A DNA stretch of 5,590 nucleotides from an uncultured Bacillota bacterium (GTDB lineage: Bacteria; Bacillota_I; Bacilli_A; RF39; UBA660). Numbering within the stretch: position 1 is the first letter of the stretch; the number at the start of each line of letters is the position of its first letter. Positions 1-5,126 of the stretch are shown here, in pieces. Below the pieces are notes generated by a model. The model saw nothing but the letters and a program-made list of their open reading frames with translations. It was not told where the DNA came from and searched no databases. Both the position numbers and the translations under genes were made by a program. Where the stretch lies: assembly GCA_948466105.1 (NCBI GenBank), contig CAOJZR010000050.1:1-5590 (forward strand), written 5' to 3'.

Positions 1-25
1 GTTCAGACGTGTGCTCTTCCGATCT
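1..25. other. Illumina TruSeq adapter remnant (non-genomic)
   Basis: These 25 bases match the 3' end of the Illumina TruSeq read-2 adapter, ending in GCTCTTCCGATCT. They are about half G+C, in sharp contrast to the AT-rich DNA that starts at base 26. This is untrimmed library sequence at a contig end. The GTG at position 11 and the residues LFRS that follow it in frame are adapter-encoded and not biological. Confidence 0.97.
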
Positions 26-331
26 ATGATGATTATTTTACCATTTATTTATTCTGTTTTTATAGCATTAGTCGGTATAATAATGAATTTATATTTTCCT
101 AATTTCACTTTTAGGAATGAAGCTGAAGTTGTAAAGCAAAGTAATTCATCACTTATGACAATTTTAATTGGTGGCATTAGTGTTATTATTCCTTTCATTC
201 TTATTTTTAAAACGTCTACTTTAATGCCTGATACAGTTATTAATTTTATGATTTGTATTGTTGGAATTATTTGTGTTTTACTTTATAGTTATTTGTTTAA
301 TTTTGTTAAAAAAAGAATTAAAGAATTTTAG
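26..331 (+). CDS. C-terminal fragment of a membrane protein, probably an ABC-2 type exporter permease (5' truncated)
   Basis: The frame is open from the first genomic base and ends in TAG at 329-331, giving at least 101 residues. ATG-ATG opens the genomic part, but this is where the contig is cut, so it should not be taken as the true start. Three hydrophobic segments are visible, at roughly residues 2-22, 44-62 and 69-92, followed by a basic tail (KKRIKEF). The stretch after the first segment, NLYFPNFTFRNEAEVVKQS, resembles a conserved motif near the C-terminus of large Firmicutes ABC exporter permeases (a P-x-F-x-W/F-x-NE-x-x-VVKQS pattern). That assignment rests on memory of the family and not on a search. 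Seen: a polytopic membrane C-terminus. Inferred: a permease that works with a separate ATPase encoded upstream, outside the contig. An AT-rich hairpin with a T-run follows directly. Confidence 0.6.
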   Translation: MMIILPFIYSVFIALVGIIMNLYFPNFTFRNEAEVVKQSNSSLMTILIGGISVIIPFILIFKTSTLMPDTVINFMICIVGIICVLLYSYLFNFVKKRIKEF

Positions 332-333
332 AT

Positions 334-364
334 AAATATTGACATTATTTGTTAATATTTTTTT
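334..364 (+). terminator. Probable intrinsic terminator of the truncated permease gene
   Basis: AAATATTGAC (334-343) pairs with GTTAATATTT (351-360), giving 10 pairs with one G-T wobble around a 7-base loop. The T-run at 358-364 follows directly. The hairpin starts 2 bases after the TAG stop. The stem is very AT-rich, so it is weaker than a typical GC-stem terminator. It contains the TTGACA proposed as a -35 box for the next gene. Confidence 0.5.
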
Positions 365-371
365 GTATAAT
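339..371 (+). promoter_or_regulatory. Possible sigma-A promoter for the lipoprotein at 413
   Basis: A perfect TTGACA (339-344) and a perfect TATAAT (366-371) lie upstream of the lipoprotein, but 21 bases separate them, longer than the usual 16-18. The TATAAT alone is well placed: a start near 378 would give a leader of about 35 bases that carries the AAGGAGG site at 400-406. The TTGACA also lies inside the hairpin of the preceding terminator, so it may be incidental. Confidence 0.4.
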
Positions 372-412
372 ATAGCATAAGCAGTGACATACTACTAATA
401 AGGAGGAACATT

Positions 413-961
413 ATGAAAAAAATTGTAGTTATTATGTGCTATTTATTGTGTTTAACTGGCTGTGATATGTTTAAAAATATAAATAATACACCAGTTAGAA
501 AAGTTGAAGATTTTTTAGCTATGTATCAAAATGTTGATAATCAAGTATTAGATGATTTGGAAGAAATTATGAAAAGTGAAAATATTTTAGATGAAGATCA
601 AAAAAAAGAATATAAAAAGGTGATGAAAAAGCATTATCAAAATTTAACTTATGAAATTAAAGATGAAAAAATTGATGGTGATAGTGCAGTAGTAACTGTA
701 GAAATTGAAGTTTTTGATTATTCTAAAGTTCTAACAGAAGCTAATAATCATTTACAATCATATCCAGAAGAGTTTCAAAATGAAAATGGTGATTACGATG
801 CTAAAAAATTTAATGATTATCGTATAGATAAAATAAAAGATGTTAAAGATAAAATAACTTATACTTTAGATCTTAATTTGACAAAAAAAGATAATGAATG
901 GACATTAGATAAACTAAGTACAAGTGAACTTGATAAAATAAATGGAACATATACACATTAA
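413..961 (+). CDS. Small secreted lipoprotein of unknown function
   Basis: This 182-residue protein begins with a short lipoprotein signal: KK at residues 2-3, a hydrophobic core and the lipobox L14-T15-G16-C17. It would therefore be cleaved by signal peptidase II and anchored by Cys17 to the outer face of the membrane. The mature part is rich in Lys, Glu and Asp, has no further membrane segment, and alternates charged helical stretches (about 36-75 and 100-145) with strand-like segments such as SAVVTVEIEVFDYS and ITYTLDLNLTKKDNEWTLDKL. That pattern suggests a small NTF2-like or DUF4878/DUF5105-like fold, but this is an impression from the pattern only. The start is set by AAGGAGG at 400-406, 6 bases before ATG. 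It has its own possible promoter and a terminator at 1024-1046, so it is probably monocistronic. The substrate or partner cannot be inferred. Confidence 0.85.
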   Translation: MKKIVVIMCYLLCLTGCDMFKNINNTPVRKVEDFLAMYQNVDNQVLDDLEEIMKSENILDEDQKKEYKKVMKKHYQNLTYEIKDEKIDGDSAVVTVEIEVFDYSKVLTEANNHLQSYPEEFQNENGDYDAKKFNDYRIDKIKDVKDKITYTLDLNLTKKDNEWTLDKLSTSELDKINGTYTH

Positions 962-1023
962 TTTTAGTGCTTATTGTATCTGTAAAAAATATGTAATATT
1001 AAAAACTATAATAAAACATATCT

Positions 1024-1046
1024 AAAAGACGTTTATCGTCTTTTTT
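1024..1046 (+). terminator. Intrinsic terminator after the lipoprotein
   Basis: AAAAGACG (1024-1031) pairs with CGTCTTTT (1037-1044) around a TTTAT loop, and the T-run extends to 1046. It ends lipoprotein transcription about 60 bases past its stop and isolates the dacB operon. Confidence 0.85.
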
Positions 1047-1049
1047 AGT

Positions 1050-1078
1050 GCATATTTTGTCCATTTTTTTCATAGATA
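1050..1078 (+). promoter_or_regulatory. Sigma-E-like promoter pattern upstream of dacB
   Basis: GCATATT at 1050-1056 fits the Bacillus Sigma-E -35 consensus KMATATT at every position. After 14 bases, CATAGATA at 1071-1078 fits the -10 consensus CATACAHT at 6 of 8 positions. In B. subtilis the dacB-spmA-spmB operon is transcribed by the mother-cell factor Sigma-E, so the pattern fits the context. Against it, transcription would start near 1085, at the Shine-Dalgarno site (1084-1089), leaving a leader of only about 10 bases. An overlapping TATAAT at 1077-1082 sits even closer to the start codon and has no good -35. Confidence 0.35.
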
Positions 1079-1094
1079 TAATTAGGTGAATGAT

Positions 1095-2180
1095 ATGAAA
1101 AAGTTATTATTAATCTTGGGTTTTCTTTTACTATTTCCTATAAATGTCAAAGCTGTTGATGTTAGTGCAACATCTATTATTTTAATGGATATAGATAGTC
1201 GCAAAGTTTTATATGAAAAAGATATTCATAATAAGAGAAGTGTTGCATCTATTTCTAAAGTAATGACAGCAATTCTGGCAATTGAATCTGGGAAATTAGA
1301 CGAAGTTGTTGTTATTGGTGAAGAGATAGAAGAAGCTTATGGTTCAGGTATTTATATTAAACAAGGGGAAGAAATGACACTAAGAGATCTTGTATATGGT
1401 CTTCTTCTTAGAAGTGGAAATGATGCCGCTTATAGTATAGCTAAATTTGTTGGTGGTAGTGTTGATAATTTTGTGAAAATGATGAATGATAAAGCTATAG
1501 AACTTGGTATGTTAGAAACTACTTTTAATAACCCCTGTGGATTAGATGAGCAAGGTGGTAATTTATCAACAGCATATGATATGGCTTTATTAACTAGTTA
1601 TAATATGCAAAATGAAATATATCGTGAAATTACTAAAACTAAAAAGCACACAGTAAAGACTAATATGAATTATTATTCATGGACGAATAAGCATAAACTT
1701 CTGTTTAGCTATAAATATGCAACAGGTGGTAAAACGGGTTATACAGATATTGCAAGACGGACTTTAATTACAACAGCTAGTCGTGATAATCTTAATTTGG
1801 TGGTTGTCAGTCTCAATGATGGTGATGATTTTTCTGATCATAAAGAATTGTTTGAGTATGGGTTTAATAATTATAAGAACTATAAAATATTAGAAAGTGG
1901 CTTAATTGATATTCCAGGAGAAACTTATTACAAGGATTACAATTTAAAACTTAATACAGATTATTATTACCCACTTATGGAAAATGAAAAAAATAGTGTA
2001 ATTGTTAAATTTGAACTTGAAAAAAAACGAGTATTTAATGATAATGATGTGGTTGGTAAAGCATATGTCTATACTGGTGATAAGAAAATATATGAAACGG
2101 ATATTTTACTTAGTGTTAAAGAAAAAGAACATGTTAGTTTTTTGAAAAAGATAAAGGATTGGTTTGAAAAATTATGGTAA
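1095..2180 (+). CDS. dacB: D-alanyl-D-alanine carboxypeptidase (PBP5-like, peptidase S11)
   Basis: This penicillin-binding protein removes the terminal D-Ala from peptidoglycan pentapeptides outside the membrane, limiting cross-linking. The 361-residue product has a signal peptide (about 1-20, cleaved after VKA) and all three active-site motifs: SxxK as S52-I-S-K55 with the nucleophilic Ser52, SxN as S107-G-N109, and KTG at 213-215 in TGGKTGYT. The C-terminal domain (about 270-345) is followed by an amphipathic end, FLKKIKDWFEKLW, typical of the membrane anchor in this family. ATG at 1095 is chosen because AGGTGA (1084-1089) lies just upstream; an in-frame GTG at 1086 overlaps that site and would only add MND. 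It overlaps spmA by 7 bases and precedes spmB and rluB, the B. subtilis dacB arrangement, which is why dacB is preferred over dacA or dacF. The sequence alone cannot prove a spore-specific role. Confidence 0.93.
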   Translation: MKKLLLILGFLLLFPINVKAVDVSATSIILMDIDSRKVLYEKDIHNKRSVASISKVMTAILAIESGKLDEVVVIGEEIEEAYGSGIYIKQGEEMTLRDLVYGLLLRSGNDAAYSIAKFVGGSVDNFVKMMNDKAIELGMLETTFNNPCGLDEQGGNLSTAYDMALLTSYNMQNEIYREITKTKKHTVKTNMNYYSWTNKHKLLFSYKYATGGKTGYTDIARRTLITTASRDNLNLVVVSLNDGDDFSDHKELFEYGFNNYKNYKILESGLIDIPGETYYKDYNLKLNTDYYYPLMENEKNSVIVKFELEKKRVFNDNDVVGKAYVYTGDKKIYETDILLSVKEKEHVSFLKKIKDWFEKLW

Positions 2181-2749
2181 ATAAAGTATGGGCCTTTTTT
2201 ATTATAATAGGAATTTGTTTTTGTTTTATAACAGGCCGTGTAGATATTATAAATAACGAAATACTGTTAAGTGCTAAAACAGGATTTGATATGACAATCA
2301 AGATTTTACCAGTTATGGCATTATGGTTAGGAATTATGAAAATTGCATCTGTTTCTGGATTAATTGAAAAATTTTCTCGTTTAATTAGTCCATTTTTATC
2401 TAAAATTTTTCCTGAAATACCAGCTGGTCATGAATCGCTTAGTTTAATTGCTACTAATATGACAGCTAATTTATTTGGACTTGGTAATGCTAGTACACCG
2501 TTTGGTCTTAAAGCTATGAAATCACTTCAAGAATTGAATCCTAAAAAAGATGAAGCTAGTAATAGTATGATTACTTTTTTGGTTTTAAATACTAGTGGTT
2601 TTACTATTATTCCAACTACGGTTATATCGATTAGAATGCTTTATAATAGCGTAAATCCAACCTCAATTGTACTTCCTTGTTTATTAGCAACTTCGGCTTC
2701 AACAATAGCTGGAATATTTATTGATTATTTATTTAGGAGGAAAAAGTGA
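2174..2749 (+). CDS. spmA: Spore maturation protein A (SpmA), Gate/nucleoside-recognition domain membrane protein
   Basis: This 191-residue polytopic membrane protein has hydrophobic segments at about 5-21, 43-63, 133-157 and 164-186. The diagnostic SpmA signature is present as ANLFGLGNASTPFGLKAM at 98-115, and the length fits the family (about 190-200). In B. subtilis, SpmA and SpmB together are needed for full dehydration of the spore core; their biochemical activity is not known, although the Gate domain is shared with nucleoside transporters. The ATG overlaps the end of dacB by 7 bases (ATGGTAA), and no Shine-Dalgarno site lies at normal spacing: the nearest purine stretch, AAAGGA, is about 15 bases upstream. 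Translation is therefore probably coupled to dacB. The final Arg-Arg codons, AGG-AGG, double as the ribosome site for spmB. Confidence 0.93.
   Translation: MVNKVWAFFIIIGICFCFITGRVDIINNEILLSAKTGFDMTIKILPVMALWLGIMKIASVSGLIEKFSRLISPFLSKIFPEIPAGHESLSLIATNMTANLFGLGNASTPFGLKAMKSLQELNPKKDEASNSMITFLVLNTSGFTIIPTTVISIRMLYNSVNPTSIVLPCLLATSASTIAGIFIDYLFRRKK
2735..2740 (+). promoter_or_regulatory. Shine-Dalgarno site for spmB inside the spmA coding end
   Basis: AGGAGG encodes Arg-Arg near the SpmA C-terminus and lies 5 bases before the GTG at 2746. It is what supports GTG as the spmB start. The start and the spmA stop overlap as GTGA. Confidence 0.85.
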
Positions 2750-3267
2750 TAAATTATATATCAAATTTAATTATACCTTTTATTGTTTTGGGAGTTATTG
2801 TTTATGCTGTTATTAAAAAAGTTAATGTCTATGATGCTTTTTTAGATGGTGCTAAGGAAAGCTTGGATGTGACTTTGTCTATTTTTCCTAGTCTAATTGC
2901 GATGGTTTTGGGAATTAATATTTTTTTGAAAAGTGGAGTTTTAGAATGTATTTTTACTCTATTTAAACCATTACTTTCTTTATTAGAAGTACCTATGGAA
3001 ATAATTACTTTATGTATTATGCGTCCTATTTCGGGTAGTAGTAGTCTAGCATTATTAAATAGTATTTATGAGGTTTTTGGACCAGATGGTAAAATTGGTA
3101 TCTTGGCTTCAATTATTCAGGGTTCGACGGAAACGACTTTTTATATTTTGACACTTTATTTTGGAAGTATCGGGATTAAAAAAATAAGGTATGCAATGTG
3201 GGCAGGTCTTTTAGCTGATTTAATTGGGATTATAGCGTCTTTTATTATTATAAGCTTTCTTTTTTAA
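2746..3267 (+). CDS. spmB: Spore maturation protein B (SpmB), Gate-domain membrane protein
   Basis: The 173-residue product is a membrane protein with hydrophobic segments at about 5-23, 44-62, 84-92, 129-143 and 152-173. Family hallmarks are MRPISGSSSLA at 92-102, the FGPDGKIG turn at 111-118, and QGSTETTFYILTLYFGSIGIKK at 125-146. Its length matches known SpmB proteins. It is the partner of SpmA, and the two Gate-domain halves probably act as one membrane unit; in B. subtilis, loss of either gives spores with a less dehydrated core. The start is a GTG overlapping the spmA stop by 4 bases (GTGA), driven by AGGAGG embedded in spmA, so the two proteins are probably made in similar amounts. No terminator separates it from rluB, 34 bases downstream. 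Confidence 0.93.
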   Translation: MINYISNLIIPFIVLGVIVYAVIKKVNVYDAFLDGAKESLDVTLSIFPSLIAMVLGINIFLKSGVLECIFTLFKPLLSLLEVPMEIITLCIMRPISGSSSLALLNSIYEVFGPDGKIGILASIIQGSTETTFYILTLYFGSIGIKKIRYAMWAGLLADLIGIIASFIIISFLF

Positions 3268-3291
3268 CTGTTTTGAGCTATAATTAATGCA

Positions 3292-3298
3292 AGGTGAT
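3292..3298 (+). promoter_or_regulatory. Shine-Dalgarno site that sets the rluB start
   Basis: AGGTGAT is complementary to the 16S rRNA tail. Its AGG lies 7 bases before ATG 3302. An in-frame ATG at 3287 lies upstream of this site and has no site of its own, so 3302 is the start. Confidence 0.8.
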
Positions 3299-3301
3299 GT
3301 T

Positions 3302-4024
3302 ATGGAAAGACTTCAAAAAGTCATTGCAAGTAGTGGTTATTGTTCAAGGAGGAAAGCAGAAGAACTTATTTTGAAAGGGAAAGTCTTAGTTAATGGGCAA
3401 GTGGTTAGAGAGTTAGGAATAAAAATAAGTGGTAATGATGAGGTTGTAATTGACAATAATGTGCTTGTTAAAGAAAACAAAGAGTATATTTTGCTATATA
3501 AACCAAGGGGTGTAGTTACAACAACCAGTGATGATAAAAAAAGAAAAACGGTTATTGATCTTGTGCAGAGTTCTTCGCGGGTATATCCTGTTGGACGTCT
3601 TGATTACGATACTACTGGGGTATTACTTCTTACTAATGATGGAGAAATTACCAATTTGCTTACGCATCCTAAAAATGAAATAGATAAAGTTTATATAGCT
3701 AAAATAAAAGGGATTATTTCTAAGGAAGATATAAATAAATTACGAAAAGGTGTTGTAATTAATGGTTTTAAAACAGCTAAGGCTAGGGTTAAATTAAAAA
3801 GTTTAGATAAAAAGACATTAACATCAATTGTTGAACTAGTAATCCATGAAGGAAAGAATCATCAAGTAAAAAAAATGTTTGAAGCTATTGGGTATGAAGT
3901 TATTAAATTAAAAAGAGAGCGTGTGTGTTTTTTAGATTTAAATGGATTGCAACCAGGGGAGTATCGACATTTATCAGTGAAAGAAGTTCACAAACTTTAT
4001 AATTTACTTGTAAATGGTAAATAG
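3302..4024 (+). CDS. rluB: 23S rRNA pseudouridine synthase, RluB/RsuA family
   Basis: This enzyme isomerises uridine to pseudouridine in large-subunit rRNA; E. coli RluB and its B. subtilis counterpart (YpuL) act at position 2605. The 240-residue protein has an N-terminal S4 RNA-binding domain (about 1-60: ERLQKVIASSGYCSRRKAEELI, then VLVNG at 28-32). The catalytic domain starts at YKPRG (66-70). The catalytic motif is G98-R-L-D101-Y-D-T-T-G, with Asp101 the expected nucleophile. The C-terminal RNA-contact motif appears as HEGKNHQVKKMF, where many relatives have EGRNRQVRRM. It lies 34 bases after spmB with no terminator between and ends at a strong one, so it probably closes the dacB operon, as in B. 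subtilis. A TATAAT at 3279-3284 could support an internal promoter but lacks a good -35. The RsuA branch (16S) is excluded mainly by neighbourhood, not by a decisive residue. Confidence 0.92.
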   Translation: MERLQKVIASSGYCSRRKAEELILKGKVLVNGQVVRELGIKISGNDEVVIDNNVLVKENKEYILLYKPRGVVTTTSDDKKRKTVIDLVQSSSRVYPVGRLDYDTTGVLLLTNDGEITNLLTHPKNEIDKVYIAKIKGIISKEDINKLRKGVVINGFKTAKARVKLKSLDKKTLTSIVELVIHEGKNHQVKKMFEAIGYEVIKLKRERVCFLDLNGLQPGEYRHLSVKEVHKLYNLLVNGK

Positions 4025-4034
4025 AATTGGTATT

Positions 4035-4056
4035 ATCACAGAAATGTGATTTTTTT
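4035..4056 (+). terminator. Intrinsic terminator closing the dacB-spmAB-rluB operon
   Basis: ATCACA (4035-4040) pairs perfectly with TGTGAT (4045-4050) around a GAAA tetraloop (GNRA class). The T-run continues to 4056. It lies 10 bases past the rluB stop. Confidence 0.88.
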
Positions 4057-4337
4057 ATTAAATTATAAATAGCAAAGGTAGTAAAAGATTTAAAGCTGTA
4101 GTAGATAATACATTAAATTAAACAAGGTTTAATTATAAAGATGTAATTAATTTAAAAATACTTTGTTCAAATTTAAATATTTATATGATAATAAAGTAAT
4201 TAATTATATACAAAGTAAACTAAAAAATGGTTTGCTAAGATTGAAAAATCATATAAAATAAAGTTGTTTTATATGTTTAATGAATTTAGTTTTGATTATT
4301 ATTATATTAGAACAATAAAATATTTATGTAAAAAAAA
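4057..4337. other. AT-rich gene-free interval, possibly holding decayed coding sequence
   Basis: About 280 bases carry no ORF with a ribosome site. Short stop-bounded frames read like protein but are unconnected: 4062-4121 gives IINSKGSKRFKAVVDNTLN and a stop; 4151-4261 gives about 36 codons containing LYDNKVINYIQSKLKNG and a stop; 4219-4341 gives 40 codons containing KKWFAKIEKSYKIKLFYMF and a stop. Such Lys/Asn/Ile/Tyr-rich runs also occur by chance in DNA this AT-rich. The interval also contains a perfect 9-base inverted repeat (4250-4275) and a widely spaced 8-base one (TACTTTGT 4159-4166, ACAAAGTA 4210-4217). No tRNA or structured RNA is recognisable. Confidence 0.5.
4250..4275. repeat. 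Perfect inverted repeat in the gene-free interval
   Basis: CATATAAAA (4250-4258) and TTTTATATG (4267-4275) are exact reverse complements around an 8-base loop, with two further pairs possible beyond one mismatch. Only three T follow, so it is a poor terminator. It lies 63 bases upstream of the -35 of the next gene. Its role is unknown. Confidence 0.6.
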
Positions 4338-4366
4338 ATGACAATTGATAAATTATATGTTATACT
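4338..4366 (+). promoter_or_regulatory. Sigma-A-type promoter of the second lipoprotein
   Basis: ATGACA (4338-4343, 5 of 6 to TTGACA) and TATACT (4361-4366, 5 of 6) are separated by the ideal 17 bases. A TG at 4358-4359 gives an extended -10 (TGTTATACT). Transcription would start near 4373, a few bases before the Shine-Dalgarno site at 4379, so the leader is short. The ATG inside the -35 heads a longer in-frame reading that would begin before the transcript does. Confidence 0.8.
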
Positions 4367-4379
4367 GTTTATTAGTATA
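4361..4379. repeat. Palindrome over the -10 box, candidate operator
   Basis: TATACT (4361-4366) and AGTATA (4374-4379) are exact inverted repeats 7 bases apart. They cover the -10 box and the probable transcription start, ending at the first base of the ribosome site. The placement suits a repressor site, but the left arm is the promoter element itself, so a chance match of 6 bases is possible. Confidence 0.35.
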
Positions 4380-4384
4380 GGAGG
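4379..4384 (+). promoter_or_regulatory. Shine-Dalgarno site deciding a GTG start
   Basis: AGGAGG lies 7 bases before GTG 4392 and 5 before an out-of-frame ATG at 4390 that is followed at once by TGA. It supports the GTG as the true start of the lipoprotein. Confidence 0.8.
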
Positions 4385-4391
4385 TCTAAAT

Positions 4392-4808
4392 GTGAGAAAG
4401 CTAATAGTTCTTATGTTTTGCTCATTATTTTCATTAACACTATTAACAGGCTGTGGTTGTGAGAAGAAAAAAGATAATTTAAAATTACCTAACACAACAG
4501 ATGATCCAACTATCAATGAAAATGTTAATAAGGATACACAAGGTGATGGCTTTGATATTACTAATGTTGTACTAGTTCAAGAAGAAACACAAAAAGAATT
4601 TAAAGCAACAATTACTAATAAAACAGAGGCTGCTAAATATGTTAGTTTCCTTGTTGTAACATTTAAAAATGAAAATAATGAAGATATGAAAACAATTAGA
4701 ATACTTGTTGACAATACATTACAACCTAATGGAAGTTATAATGCACAAGCCTTATTATCATCAGATGTAATGAATGCCAAAAGTGTTGTATATTCTTTGG
4801 AATATTAA
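4392..4808 (+). CDS. Small lipoprotein with a probable Ig-like (FxLYD-type) C-terminal domain
   Basis: From GTG 4392 the product is 138 residues. It has a lipoprotein signal: basic RK at 2-3, a hydrophobic core and the lipobox L18-T19-G20-C21, followed closely by a second Cys at 23. A polar Asn/Thr/Asp-rich linker (about 24-52) leads to a domain of about 85 residues made of alternating strands: ITNVVLVQ, KEFKATITNKTEAAKYVSFLVVTFKNENNE and TIRILVDNTLQPNGSYNAQA. This strand pattern, with an N-K/N-x-T turn and an L-x-P/N-G-x-S step, resembles FxLYD-type or related bacterial Ig-like domains; that is inference. The longer reading from ATG 4338 is rejected because its first codon lies in the -35 box, it has no ribosome site, and it would place 18 residues before the signal peptide. 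It appears monocistronic, with its own promoter and terminator. Function unknown. Confidence 0.85.
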   Translation: MRKLIVLMFCSLFSLTLLTGCGCEKKKDNLKLPNTTDDPTINENVNKDTQGDGFDITNVVLVQEETQKEFKATITNKTEAAKYVSFLVVTFKNENNEDMKTIRILVDNTLQPNGSYNAQALLSSDVMNAKSVVYSLEY

Positions 4809-4832
4809 AAAAACAGATTACCTGTTTTTTTT
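4807..4832 (+). terminator. Intrinsic terminator of the second lipoprotein
   Basis: AAAAAAACAG (4807-4816) pairs with CTGTTTTTTT (4822-4831) around an ATTAC loop, with T to 4832. It begins inside the TAA stop. The A-run on the left arm could also give a T-run on the minus strand, so it may work in both directions between convergent genes. Confidence 0.82.
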
Positions 4833-4879
4833 AATAGTATATAAATTAATTTTGTTTTTATAAGATTCCAATTCATAAT

Positions 4880-4900
4880 AAAAAAGCCTTTATATAAGGC
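4880..4900 (-). terminator. Intrinsic terminator of the ferredoxin gene
   Basis: Read on the minus strand, GCCTT (4900-4896) and AAGGC (4890-4886) form a 5-pair stem with a 5-base loop, followed by six T (4885-4880) and then ATTATG. It lies 9 bases beyond the ferredoxin stop. Confidence 0.8.
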
Positions 4901-4908
4901 GATTATTT

Positions 4909-5109
4909 TTATTTATAATTAACACTTATTGCCCCAACTGGACAATCTTCACTAGCTTTAGAAGCATTTTCTTCATCTTGCCCATCAACTTCATTTTTAA
5001 TAGCTACAGCAAGACCATCCTCATCATCTTGCTCAAATAAATCAGAATAGTTAATAAAACAAGCTCCACAACCAATACATAAATCTTTATCAACTTCAAC
5101 TTTTTTCAT
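4909..5109 (-). CDS. Single-cluster 4Fe-4S ferredoxin
   Basis: This 66-residue cytoplasmic electron carrier has the cluster ligands C11-I-G-C14-G-A-C17 and C56-P57-V-G-A-I. That gives four Cys for one [4Fe-4S] cluster, as in the short ferredoxins of Bacillus and Thermotoga, and not the eight Cys of clostridial two-cluster forms. The region between the ligands (about 23-55) is strongly acidic, normal for a ferredoxin docking to partner enzymes. The start is taken at the second in-frame Met (minus-strand ATG at 5109-5107) because GGAGG lies 5 bases before it. The first Met (5121) overlaps that same site and would add MEVY. The gene has its own promoter and terminator and is divergent from the gene at 5215. 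Partners cannot be named from here. B. subtilis fer is of this type, but orthology is not shown. Confidence 0.92.
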   Translation of the reverse strand: MKKVEVDKDLCIGCGACFINYSDLFEQDDEDGLAVAIKNEVDGQDEENASKASEDCPVGAISVNYK

Positions 5110-5126
5110 ATATACCTCCATGTATA

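Noticed and set aside
11..331. Complete 106-residue ORF starting at GTG 11
   Set aside because: The first five codons are adapter sequence; only 26-331 is genomic and the gene is truncated at its 5' end.
989..1021. Inverted repeat ATATGT / ACATAT 21 bases apart
   Set aside because: Arms of 6 AT-rich bases with a long spacer are expected by chance, and the genuine terminator lies just downstream.
962..1062. Direct repeat TTTTAGTGC at 962-970 and 1043-1051 with loosely similar flanks
   Set aside because: Only 9 bases are exact and the second copy includes the terminator's T-run; chance is likely.
1086..1097. GTG 1086 as the dacB start, and a tiny ATG-ATA-TGA frame at 1090 overlapping the real ATG
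   Set aside because: The GTG is part of the AGGTGA ribosome site for ATG 1095. The tiny frame begins only 1-2 bases from that site, too close for normal initiation.
3287..3301. ATG 3287 as the rluB start
   Set aside because: It has no ribosome site and lies upstream of the AGGTGAT site serving ATG 3302, where the family's usual MERLQK-type N-terminus begins.
4307..4516. Minus-strand ORF of 69 residues
   Set aside because: It is antisense to the lipoprotein and its promoter, has no ribosome site and no recognisable domain; it is a shadow of the plus-strand gene.
4110..4730. Similarity between the fragment ending VVDNTLN (near 4097-4118) and LVDNTLQ in the second lipoprotein (near 4705-4728)
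   Set aside because: About 15 of 21 bases agree, with 9 identical in a row, and similarity does not extend to either side. It is too short to claim duplication in AT-rich DNA.
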